Assembly (NCBI GenBank): GCA_947567595.1
Contig: CANOMQ010000003.1
Span: 1-64,000 of the forward strand
Length of the DNA: 64,000 nucleotides
Direction of reading: 5' to 3'
Origin: an uncultured Lachnospiraceae bacterium
Lineage (GTDB): Bacteria > Bacillota > Clostridia > Lachnospirales > Lachnospiraceae
The translations under genes and the position numbers were made by a program. Within the stretch, counting starts at the first letter, position 1; each line of letters starts with the position of its first letter. Of the stretch, positions 9,645 through 18,600 are shown piece after piece. Below the pieces are notes generated by a model. That model was not told the origin of the DNA, searched no databases, and worked only from the letters and a program-made list of their open reading frames with translations.

Positions 9645-9714
9645 ATTCCTAACTCCTTTTTGCATTATATATAACATATGTTATTTATCATAACCTTCCA
9701 TATTTCAATATCCC

Positions 9715-11187
9715 TTATGCGTCATACTGTCCGCGAATATCCTCCGTCGGCGGCTCCATCGGATAATTTCCGTTAAAGCAGCCGGTACAGATTGGCAGTC
9801 CGCCTGCCATTTCCGACAGCCGCCCAAGCCCTAAATAGCCAAGCGAGTCCGCACCGATGATTGTCCGGATTTCCTCAACCGAGTGGTTATAGGCAATCAA
9901 CTGCTCGCGCTCCGGGACATCTGTCCCAAAATAACATGGCCACAAAAACGGCGGGGAGCTGATACGCACATGTACCTCGCGCGCGCCTGCCTCCCGGAGC
10001 ATTCTGACAATCCGATCCGAAGTCGTCCCACGCACAATTGAATCATCAATCATAATCACGCGCTTACCACAAACCGCCTCCTTCAAGACATTGAGCTTGA
10101 CCTTCACGCTTGACTCGCGGCTGCTCTGCTTTGGCTTGATAAAAGTCCTGCCGACATATCCGTTTTTGACAAACGCCGTGCCATAAGGGATTTTTGACTC
10201 AAGGGAATACCCAAGCGCTGCGGCATTTCCCGACTCGGGAACGCCGACCACAAGGTCTGCCTCCACCGGCGAATCCAGCGCGAGAAATCTTCCCGCCTGT
10301 ATCCGCGCCTCATACACGCTCACCCCGTCAATGCGGCTGTCCGGTCTTGCAAAGTAAATATACTCAAAAATACACCTTGCCTCCCGTTCCTTTGGAAGCG
10401 CCCTTGACAAATCCGAAAGAATCCCGCCGTCAGGCGTTATGGTAACCGTCTCCCCGGGCAATACGTCGCGCACAAACTCCGCGCCAATCGTATCAAGCGC
10501 GCAGGTCTCCGACGTGATGATATAGCTGTTTTCCCGTTTCCCGATGCAAAGCGGTCTGAACCCATACGGGTCCCGCGCCCCAATCAGCTTTCGCGGACTC
10601 ATCACGACAAGCGAATAGGCGCCCTCTATTTTCTGACACGCCCTGTTTACCGCTTCCTCCACGGTATCCGTATTCAGACGCTCCCTTGCAATATGATATG
10701 CAATAACCTCGGAATCAATCGTCGTCTGAAAAATCGCGCCCGTATACTCCAAATCGTGGCGCAGCTTTGCCGCGTTGATTAAGTTCCCGTTATGCGCAAG
10801 CGCAAGCGTGCCCTTCACATAATTGAGCACCAGCGGCTGCGCATTCTCGCGCGTGGACGCGCCTGCCGTCGAATAGCGCACATGACCGACGCCGATGTCC
10901 CCCTTCATGCGCTCCAAGTGCTCCGGCTCAAACACCTCGTTGACAAGTCCCATGCCCTTATGCGATGTGACCTTTCCCTTCGGGCCGCTTGTCTCACTCA
11001 CCGCAATGCCGCAGCTCTCCTGCCCTCTATGCTGTAGGGCAAACAACCCGTAATAAATGGTGGACGCTACGTCATTTCCGGCAAAATCATAAATGCCAAA
11101 AACGCCACACTCCTCCTTCAAGCCTGTTTCCCCAAGCCTGTTTTGTGTTTTTTCTATGCTAAAATCAAGCATTTCTTCATCATACAT
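9715..11187 (-). CDS. purF: Amidophosphoribosyltransferase
   Basis: A 490-aa enzyme that starts purine synthesis by making phosphoribosylamine from PRPP and glutamine. Residues 1-26 look like a propeptide: the sequence LKEECGVFGIYD puts the catalytic N-terminal nucleophile at Cys27 after self-cleavage. The PRPP loop is VIMIDDSIVRGTTS. Four cysteines match the [4Fe-4S] ligands of Bacillus PurF (ARCIFEY, LWPCYFG and ICTGC), so this is the oxygen-sensitive iron-sulfur type. It is 17 bp downstream of purC, so the two are co-transcribed. Confidence 0.97.
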   Translation of the reverse strand: MYDEEMLDFSIEKTQNRLGETGLKEECGVFGIYDFAGNDVASTIYYGLFALQHRGQESCGIAVSETSGPKGKVTSHKGMGLVNEVFEPEHLERMKGDIGVGHVRYSTAGASTRENAQPLVLNYVKGTLALAHNGNLINAAKLRHDLEYTGAIFQTTIDSEVIAYHIARERLNTDTVEEAVNRACQKIEGAYSLVVMSPRKLIGARDPYGFRPLCIGKRENSYIITSETCALDTIGAEFVRDVLPGETVTITPDGGILSDLSRALPKEREARCIFEYIYFARPDSRIDGVSVYEARIQAGRFLALDSPVEADLVVGVPESGNAAALGYSLESKIPYGTAFVKNGYVGRTFIKPKQSSRESSVKVKLNVLKEAVCGKRVIMIDDSIVRGTTSDRIVRMLREAGAREVHVRISSPPFLWPCYFGTDVPEREQLIAYNHSVEEIRTIIGADSLGYLGLGRLSEMAGGLPICTGCFNGNYPMEPPTEDIRGQYDA

Positions 11188-11204
11188 GGCTTTTGTGCCC
11201 CCGG

Positions 11205-12077
11205 TTACGCAAACGCTTTGCCTGTCAGAAGCGCAAACGCTTCCTTATATTTATCCACCGTCTTTGTCACAACCTCCTCGGGCAGCAGGTAATCGCTGTC
11301 GGGATTTGCCTTGAGCCAGTCCCTCACAAACTGCTTGTCAAACGAAGGCTGTCCCTTTCCTGCCTCATAACCTTCTAAAGGCCAGAAGCGCGAGCTGTCC
11401 GGTGTCAGCATTTCGTCACCCAGCACGACATTGCCGTTTTCGTCCAAGCCAAACTCAAACTTGGTATCCGCAATGATAATACCTTTGCTATACGCATAAT
11501 CTGCACATTTTTTATAAAGTGCAAGCGTCGCGTCCTTGATTTTTGTAGCATACTCCTCGCCGTGTCCGGGAAATTTTGCCTCGAGCACCTCAATGCTTTT
11601 CTCAAACGAAATATTCTCGTCATGCAAGCCGATTTCCGCCTTTGTGCTTGGCGTGTAAATCGGCTCAGGGAGCTTTTCGGACTCCTTTAAGCCCTCCGGC
11701 AGCTTAATGCCGCAGACCATGCCGTTTTCCTGATAGCTTGCCCAGCCGCTTCCCGTAATATAGCCGCGCACAATGCACTCAATCGGAAGCATTTCCAGCT
11801 TCTTGCACATCATGCTGTTCCCGTCAAATTTTTCGTTTTGGAAAAATTCAGGCATGTTCTTCACATCGACAGAAAGCATATGATTTGGCACGACATCTTT
11901 CGTAAAGTCAAACCAAAACTTGGACATCTGTGTCAGGATTGCGCCCTTGCCCGCGATTTTATTTTTAAGAATTACGTCAAATGCCGATATTCTGTCGGTC
12001 GCCACAATAATCAGGCTCTCGCCGTTATCATAAACCTCACGTACCTTACCTTCCTTAATTGGTGTAAATTCCTGCAT
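11205..12077 (-). CDS. purC: Phosphoribosylaminoimidazole-succinocarboxamide synthase (SAICAR synthetase)
   Basis: A 290-aa enzyme that couples CAIR and aspartate with ATP to give SAICAR. Recognisable parts are the N-terminal GKVREVYD nucleotide loop, ATDRISAFDV, and the signature LPIECIVRGYITGSG. The start at ATG 12077 (MQEFTPIKEG) is preferred over the ATG 12 nt upstream, because the SD GGAGG lies between the two codons with correct spacing only for the downstream one. First gene of the purC-purF-purB(-purA) group, behind a good promoter and a long leader hairpin. Confidence 0.97.
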   Translation of the reverse strand: MQEFTPIKEGKVREVYDNGESLIIVATDRISAFDVILKNKIAGKGAILTQMSKFWFDFTKDVVPNHMLSVDVKNMPEFFQNEKFDGNSMMCKKLEMLPIECIVRGYITGSGWASYQENGMVCGIKLPEGLKESEKLPEPIYTPSTKAEIGLHDENISFEKSIEVLEAKFPGHGEEYATKIKDATLALYKKCADYAYSKGIIIADTKFEFGLDENGNVVLGDEMLTPDSSRFWPLEGYEAGKGQPSFDKQFVRDWLKANPDSDYLLPEEVVTKTVDKYKEAFALLTGKAFA

Positions 12078-12147
12078 TTTTTCCTCCATTCCGCCAAACC
12101 TGCACTGTCATGCAGCACACATTCGGACTGTTCCATACAATAAATAA

Positions 12148-12199
12148 AGTTGCAGTCATTTTGAGCGCCAAAGCGCACAAACGCAAAATGACCACAACT
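12148..12199 (-). promoter_or_regulatory. Long leader hairpin at the 5' end of the purC mRNA
   Basis: A near-perfect stem: AGTTG/CAACT, a 2x2 mismatch, then GTCATTTTG/CAAAATGAC, with an inner GCGC/GCGC hairpin. It begins within a few bases of the predicted transcription start and is followed by TTTATTTATT. It could be an attenuator or stability element. It does not resemble the guanine/adenine or PRPP riboswitches. Confidence 0.5.
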
Positions 12200-12201
12200 G
12201 T

Positions 12202-12230
12202 ATCATACCGAGTCTTTCCTCTTTATGCAA
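12202..12230 (-). promoter_or_regulatory. Candidate purC promoter
   Basis: On the minus strand, a -35 TTGCAT and a -10 TATGAT are 17 bp apart. The -35 overlaps the end of the upstream coiled-coil gene. The predicted start is near 12195, directly at the leader hairpin. Confidence 0.6.
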
Positions 12231-13404
12231 GTGCTTTTTCGTATTCCGACACCAAATCAATGATTTTTTCCGCGTACTCAGGATACTTTTCGATAATATC
12301 CTGTACCTCGCCCTGCGCGTCCTGCGCGGCTTTGGCATTGTACTCCATCTGCTTTCTTAGCTTCTGGCGCCGGATAATCAGGTTATGCCGGATTTCGACC
12401 ATCTCCTTGCTGTCAATCAGAGCCCGTGCCTGATGAAGCCATCTGCTCGGGTCCTGAAGGTTGCAGTGCTGCAGGAGACCTACAAGTGCCTTCTGGTTCT
12501 CGTCCATGTCCTCTAGCATCTTCTTTTCCTCCTCGCGCCGGTTTGACTCCTCAATATACTTATCCCAAAGCTTTTTAAGCTCCGCCGAGCTGTCCACCTC
12601 ATATTTGACATACAAGTATTCCAAAAGGTTCGTATTGTTTACATAACGTATCTTTACCTTGTTTTGCAGCAGCACGAGCTTGTTAATCGCCTTTTCCACC
12701 TTCACAAGCTCCCTCTGGGACTCATGAAAACGGACATACACAAACGTTAGCGCCGACGCCGCAATCAGAACCGCAATCGCATATCCCAAGTTCACGTCAA
12801 GATGCAGCCACATTCCGATAAAGGAAAGGAACAAAACGAGAAACAGCATCGAGCTTACACAGATGACCGTAATGCCCTTCATGTTCTTTTGCGCGTTAAT
12901 AAGCTCGTTGCGCCGGAAATAGTACGCGTGGCGTTCCCCGTCAAGCCTGCCCAAGTCCTTCTTGACAATCACCTGATATTCCTCCGCCTCCCGCAGCTTA
13001 TGATACCCGTCCGGCATATACTGCTCAATGCGCTCCATATGGTTAAACTCCGACTCCGGCATCAGCCCCTTGCGCTCCTCAAGCTTCTCCTTATTGCCCT
13101 CAAGCTCCACGATTTTTTTCGCATAGCCCCTAAGCTTCTCCTTAAGCTCCGGCGAGAGCGCCTCCACCTCCTCGATATCCGTAAGGTATGAGGTGACCAG
13201 ATTGTACTCTCCGCCCAGCGTTTCAAGCTCCTCGGAGGCATCTGACATCTGCGCAAGGCACGCCTTGATATATTCCTCACGCTGTATGCTGTCATGCATA
13301 TCCACGCTGTCACGGTTTAAGCCGGACTCGCCCCACTCCCCGTCATATTCGTATTCATCGTTTTCCCTCACAAAAAAACGCTTTATTTTTCCTAATAATC
13401 CCAT
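12223..13404 (-). CDS. Coiled-coil membrane protein of the DUF5716/DUF5717 cluster
   Basis: A 393-aa protein of no family I recognise. It starts with a basic amphipathic segment (GLLGKIKRFFV), then an acidic stretch and a long charged helical region to residue 175. Two membrane helices follow (about 177-200 and 205-225), and then a second charged helical region to the C-terminus. Both large halves are probably cytoplasmic with a short hairpin in the membrane. An SD (GGGGGAG) precedes the ATG. It is the last gene of a four-gene minus-strand cluster, 23 bp after the TPR gene. By position it could anchor the Hsp70-like protein and the helical-repeat proteins to the membrane; this is inference only. 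Confidence 0.7.
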   Translation of the reverse strand: MGLLGKIKRFFVRENDEYEYDGEWGESGLNRDSVDMHDSIQREEYIKACLAQMSDASEELETLGGEYNLVTSYLTDIEEVEALSPELKEKLRGYAKKIVELEGNKEKLEERKGLMPESEFNHMERIEQYMPDGYHKLREAEEYQVIVKKDLGRLDGERHAYYFRRNELINAQKNMKGITVICVSSMLFLVLFLSFIGMWLHLDVNLGYAIAVLIAASALTFVYVRFHESQRELVKVEKAINKLVLLQNKVKIRYVNNTNLLEYLYVKYEVDSSAELKKLWDKYIEESNRREEEKKMLEDMDENQKALVGLLQHCNLQDPSRWLHQARALIDSKEMVEIRHNLIIRRQKLRKQMEYNAKAAQDAQGEVQDIIEKYPEYAEKIIDLVSEYEKALA

Positions 13405-13427
13405 TGAAAACTCCCCCTATCGTCCAC

Positions 13428-14261
13428 TTATTCCTTTGTCTGACGCCTGTAATCCTTTTTAAGCTGCTTAATCAGCTCTCCCATGCGCTTATGGTAGCCC
13501 TCCCTGTCCACGGAGTCCCGCAGCTGCCCGATTTCCGCAACAAGCTGCCGCTCCCTAGAGCCTTCCCATTTGTCCTGCGTCGCAAGCACAAGCTCCTGCG
13601 CCCGCAAAAAATCCTGCTCCCACTCAGGATTTTCCCGCTGAAAGCTCCCAAACGCATAATCCGAAAGCGACATTTTCTTTGCCAATATGTACGCAAGCCT
13701 TGTCTGCGCGTCCGGCTTTATCGTATAGGAGCGGTAGTAAAGCCCCGCTGCCTCCTCATACGCAAAATCCATCGCATAGATGGACGCCATGTTGTAGTAC
13801 ATCAGCGCCCTTCCCGTTTCGTCCGTCGCCTCAAGGTGATCCAAAAGCTCCGAATAAATGGCAAGTGCCTGTCGGAAGCGTCCCTGCTGATATAAATACT
13901 CCGCGCGTTTTTTGTACCGCTGTATCGTGGTTAGCGACGACTGATCCTTTAAAATACGCTCCACGCGCTTTACCGTCCCAGAGTCATACATTCCCGTCCG
14001 CTCAAGAATGGTCGTCACAAACGCGGACACGGAGACATGCTTCCTGACAAAAACGTCCAGCTCGTCCGCAAGCGTGCCAAGTCCGCACTCGTTACGAATC
14101 CATGTCACCAGCTCCGCGGATACCACCGAATCGTCAAGCAGATGAACACGCTCCAAAAAATAATAACACAATTCTTCTATGGAATAAAGTGATATATCCA
14201 AAAACTTTACATAATATGGCTTTTGGGCATATTTCCCAACGCATAAGCACACGTTATTCAT
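13428..14261 (-). CDS. TPR-type protein of the DUF5716/DUF5717 cluster
   Basis: A 277-aa predicted cytoplasmic protein. The N-terminal about 100 residues have no clear match. Residues about 110-190 are tetratricopeptide-like: AEYLYQQGRFRQALAIYSEL, then RALMYYNMASIYAMDFAYEEAAGLYYRSY. The C-terminus is highly charged and helical. Its ATG overlaps the stop codon of the Hsp70-like gene by one base (TGATG), so the two products are translationally coupled and probably made in matched amounts. TPR proteins commonly bind Hsp70-type chaperones, which makes a direct partnership plausible but unproven. Confidence 0.75.
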   Translation of the reverse strand: MNNVCLCVGKYAQKPYYVKFLDISLYSIEELCYYFLERVHLLDDSVVSAELVTWIRNECGLGTLADELDVFVRKHVSVSAFVTTILERTGMYDSGTVKRVERILKDQSSLTTIQRYKKRAEYLYQQGRFRQALAIYSELLDHLEATDETGRALMYYNMASIYAMDFAYEEAAGLYYRSYTIKPDAQTRLAYILAKKMSLSDYAFGSFQRENPEWEQDFLRAQELVLATQDKWEGSRERQLVAEIGQLRDSVDREGYHKRMGELIKQLKKDYRRQTKE

Positions 14262-15580
14262 CAGCTAATAACCTCCAACGGCAGACATTCCCTCCATATT
14301 CTGCCCGTAGACGGGAAGAACTCTCCAAAACCCTTATCTGTTATTTCAATCTGAACCGCCTGCGAATCCTCCATAAAAAAGCGCAGCCCTACCCTGTTTG
14401 TCTTGTTTCCGCGTACCTTCAAGCCTTCCAAGGATATTTTTGCAAGCCGGATTTTGCTCCCGTCAACAGGGGCAATGTTTAAAGTAAAGGTGTTATTTTT
14501 TGTCAGCAGCACGTCAAACTCGCGCTCTGCATCATACCAGTTCGTGCCCGCGTCAAGAATGGGGAAATAAATTTCCTCCTGTCCCTTGTCGCAGTTCATG
14601 CCAATGTTTGCGCGCAGCTTGTCCTCGGACAGATAGACATAGGAGGTCGAAAGCGTCGACGTAAATACCTTTTCCCGCGCGCCATAGCATGCCCCCTTGC
14701 TGAACAGATTGTTTCCCTGAAATACCCGCCGCTCCCGGCACAGATACCGCAGGGACTCCTTGCACCATTCCCTTGAAAAATAATCGCCCAATAAAAATAC
14801 AGATGTTATGTTATGCTTTCCGCACTGCTCCTTCGCAATCTCCAACAGCTCCGCATCAAGCTGCCTGTAAAACGCGGTTTTTGCCGCCTCCTGCTTTTGC
14901 GGCAGGTCAGCCGGCTTCATTTCCGGGAACAGCTCGGACTCAATAAAGCAGGCAACCGGATTTGTTTTGCGGTTCATCGTCAGAAGATAGCTTTTCACGC
15001 CGTCGCTGCGGTAGTCGTACAAAAGCACGTCATGAATCCACATTTCACTTGGCTGGTGAAGCATGTACTGGAAAAAGCAGTCCTCATGGCTTAAAAAATA
15101 GAGCTTTTTCTCCTCCAGCCCTGCCTGCACAGCCGCCCTTTTGACATTCTCCATCAACTGGCTGTTCATGTCACGCATCGTAAACGCAATGGCTTCAATG
15201 TCCTCCGTCCTTACATACAGAGATAAAATAGCAAGCGTTTTTCTAATAAATTCCGCAAGCAGGGCGTCCGCCGCGATATCCGCGTCCTCTGTCTTGACGG
15301 ACACGTTATTTTTCGCCAAAAGCACCAAATCCTCTATCAGCATTCCCTTTTTGTCGGAAGCGTCCCGAAGCGCCTCCGTCCCAATGCTCCACATCGCGGC
15401 TTCCTCTGTCTTGTGTCTTTTGCACAATACGGTTGGAATGTTGAACTGCTCCTCCCCCATGACAAGGCTCATTGTGTCGGGCATACTTTGATCCGCCCGG
15501 CAATAGCTCACCTGCGAATAATCATTCCCCAAGTCAAAGCCCACAACTGCCTTGTTCTTTCTCAACATATCTGTAAACAT
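14261..15580 (-). CDS. Divergent Hsp70/actin-like protein, DUF5716-type
   Basis: A 439-aa protein that reads as a reduced Hsp70. Residues 12-22 (VVGFDLGNDYS) match the phosphate-1 loop of the actin/Hsp70 ATPase fold. Residues 162-174 resemble the connect-1 helix. Residues 261-301 (VFLLGDYFSREWC..ACYGA) resemble the adenosine motif. The phosphate-2 loop at 186-194 reads LLYDYRSDG and lacks the usual Gly-rich GGGT, so ATP hydrolysis may be weak or lost. After residue 325 comes a beta-rich region (NNTFTLNIAPVDGSKI) placed like the substrate-binding domain of DnaK. There is no lid and no EEVD tail. I recall the family as DUF5716, with no known function. It lies between the DUF5717 gene (42-bp gap) and the coupled TPR gene. 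Confidence 0.75.
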   Translation of the reverse strand: MFTDMLRKNKAVVGFDLGNDYSQVSYCRADQSMPDTMSLVMGEEQFNIPTVLCKRHKTEEAAMWSIGTEALRDASDKKGMLIEDLVLLAKNNVSVKTEDADIAADALLAEFIRKTLAILSLYVRTEDIEAIAFTMRDMNSQLMENVKRAAVQAGLEEKKLYFLSHEDCFFQYMLHQPSEMWIHDVLLYDYRSDGVKSYLLTMNRKTNPVACFIESELFPEMKPADLPQKQEAAKTAFYRQLDAELLEIAKEQCGKHNITSVFLLGDYFSREWCKESLRYLCRERRVFQGNNLFSKGACYGAREKVFTSTLSTSYVYLSEDKLRANIGMNCDKGQEEIYFPILDAGTNWYDAEREFDVLLTKNNTFTLNIAPVDGSKIRLAKISLEGLKVRGNKTNRVGLRFFMEDSQAVQIEITDKGFGEFFPSTGRIWRECLPLEVIS

Positions 15581-15622
15581 GGTATCCCTTACTCCCCTTT
15601 ATACCGCTGCCGCAGGTTCCCC

Positions 15623-18600
15623 TTATAATACCCGGAACAGCTCCCTCGAACAATAATCCTGATACATATACTCCTCAAGCGTGCCGGCAGCAGTCGCCTC
15701 GTCCTGCATGGCGATGCTCACAAGCATGTCGTTTAAAATGCCAAAGCGGTCTGTCTGCTGACCGTCCACCTCGCCGTCGTCAAGCAGCGTGTCGCTCTGC
15801 GTGATATGCTCCTGAACCCCTTCGCCGTCCTTTGCATACAGCTCCGTGATATAGTACTGCACTGCTTCCCCGTGGAAAATCTGAAACATACTCACATGAA
15901 TGCCGTCAAACATCTCCCGCATCTCCACCGTCTCATAGCGCTCATAATCCGGCATATCCCCGGGCTCCTCCACCGGGCTCTCACCTTCTGCTGTGACAGC
16001 ACCGCACTGGCTTGCGTAATCCGTGCCATAAGCGTAATGGATATAGACCGGATTGCCCGGAGTGGTGCGGTACTCCACAAACACGCTGTTTTTGATATAG
16101 TGTAGCTGCGGTGCGTACCCCGCAAGCTTTTTATAAAACGGGAAATAAATCTCCTCCCGCAAAAGCTCTGCAAGCATGTCCGACACAACCTCCGGCTGGA
16201 TTTTTTCCAGCGTCCTTGGATTTTCAGACCAGAATTTAAGCAGCGCAAGCTTGCACGCCCTTGTTGCGGCAAGTCCCGCGTCAAATTCCTGATAAAGCCG
16301 CTCAAACACCGTAGGGCTAACAAGCGTCTCCGACACGAAATATTCATACGCCGTATCGACCAGAAGCTCATTCACAAGCATGATGTCATGGTTTGGATAG
16401 TCGGCATACTCCAACAGGATTTCGTCCCGCTCTGCAAGCGAAACGCCCGTGTACTTCATCTGCTTTAAAATCCGGTGCATGATGCTGCCTGTGTCAAGCT
16501 CTAACTCATGCGCCGATTTCCATAGCTTTTTTAGGGAAACCACCCGTCCCTCATAGTTGCGCACAAGATAACGCAGGATATTCTCGTCATACTTCATGTT
16601 TTTGTAGATATAATATGCCACGTTGACAAGAAATTCATCATACTCGTACGCGCGGCTGATGATACGCTTGCTGATAAGCCTTGCCACCGCCTTTGGCTCG
16701 ACGCCCGACACCCCGTACGTTTTTACCCAGTAATACGCCTTCTCAAACATGCCCCTTGAGACCATGTAACGGATAAACTCGGCGCGCTCCCCCGCGTCCA
16801 TTCCGTCCGCCAAGGTTTCCTCAAGAAAGACATCAAGCTCCCCAATCATATCGTTGTCATAATAAAATTTCAAAAGCTTTGTGCGGATTTCCCGTTTAAA
16901 GCCCTCCACAACCTGCGAGGACTCCGCAAGGTTTTTAAAGCGCCTTACATTCTCCGGCGTAATCGTGACATAATTCTTGTCAACCTCGCACAAATACACG
17001 TCAAAGCTAAGACGCCCCTGCATGTAATCGCTGATATACGACAACTGCTTTTCAGGCTCCATCAACTGCCTGTTTTCATAATGAATGCTTTTGGTAAAAC
17101 GACAACCGTTCTCGTCCTGCAAAAAAAGCTTGTACTCGCTTCCGTAAATCGGTATCATGCAGACATTGTCCAAAACCGGATAATTGCTTTCACCGTTCAC
17201 CTTCTCATGGACGATGACAACGCTCCTGACCTTCGGATTGTCCACATAGATACGGTGCATGAACAAAAGCGGCGCAAACGCGTACGCGGTCTCCTCCGTA
17301 ATCATGTGCTGAGCCAGAACCTTCTTATATAAATACGCCAGATTTTCATTGATGTGTCCCTGCCGCACCTGCTCTATCACAAACCGCTCAATCGCGATGC
17401 GGTAGCTTGGCTCCAAATCCGGATACTTTTCCTTGTTTTTGATGATGTACGCGTACAAAAACGCATTCAGCTCATAATCCAGCGTGCTCTGATACGCAAA
17501 ATACATCAAGACCATTTTGGGAATTTCAAACGACTTTTCCTTAATGTCCCCATACCGGTCAAGCTCCAAGGACATCATATAATATTCATACAGCTTCGTG
17601 ACGCGCACCGCGTACTCTACGCCAAGCGCGTACCAGCAGTAGTAATCCTTGCTCCTCTTATCTCCCAAAATCAGCATATGGCAGATGGACGCAATGGTCT
17701 GCGGCGATTTGTAGGTATAGTACACCTCATAGAGCGTTCTTAGCAGAAGATTGGAATACGTGTCCTTTCTTGCCTCAAGATACTGTACCTGCTCAATCAA
17801 ATCCGGCATGAGTTGCTGGTTTTTGGCGCCAAACCAAAGCACCTTCTCCTCAAAATCGCCAAGCTTGATTAAAAACGTGGGATTTTCCTGCAATAAAAGC
17901 ACTGCCTCGCAGTACATCAGCGGACTGTCACAGCCGTTTTCGTACATCTGCTCGATATAGCTCCACCGCAAATCGGCATCAATAAAAAGCTCCTCCTTCA
18001 ACTGCAGCACAAACCATGCCAAAAGCCATTGCCCGGGGTTCTCCAGATAGGCGCCCTCAAGCTCGACGCACACGCGCTCTATGTACTCCTTGTCCTGATT
18101 GAAAAACGTGGTCAGATAAAGATAATAGCCCTTCGCCTCGGCGCTCGCCCGCTCCTCCACAAGCCGCTGCTCTAACGTGTCAAGGTACCACTTTGCCTCG
18201 TTTGTGCGCTCCTTCTCCAAAAGCAGGTGCGTGTGGTACAGCATATAGACAAGGTTATCCTCGTCAAGCTCGCAAAGCGCGTCGGCGCTTTCCTCCAGCA
18301 CCGCCACCCACTCATGCTTTGTCCTCTTCTCAAAGAGCATCTCCACGTATGCCTTTATCATATTGCATAACATATGTTTTTCTTTTCGGTCCCTGTCCCG
18401 CTTTCCCGGCTCGTCCTCCATGATGATGTCAAACGGAATGGCATAGTCATTGCAGGCGTCATGCAGCATGATGCTGCCACTGTTTACACCGTTATGCAGC
18501 TTTGCCGCATCGACATATATCATTAAATTACACTTGTTATTTTCAAAATCACGGCTTTCCAGCACGTCCCTGTCCGTGCTTAAAAAATCTCCCTCCGCGC

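Noticed and set aside
12078-12222. Guanine or PRPP riboswitch upstream of purC
   Set aside because: The conserved loop motifs of these riboswitches are not seen; only a long simple hairpin is present.
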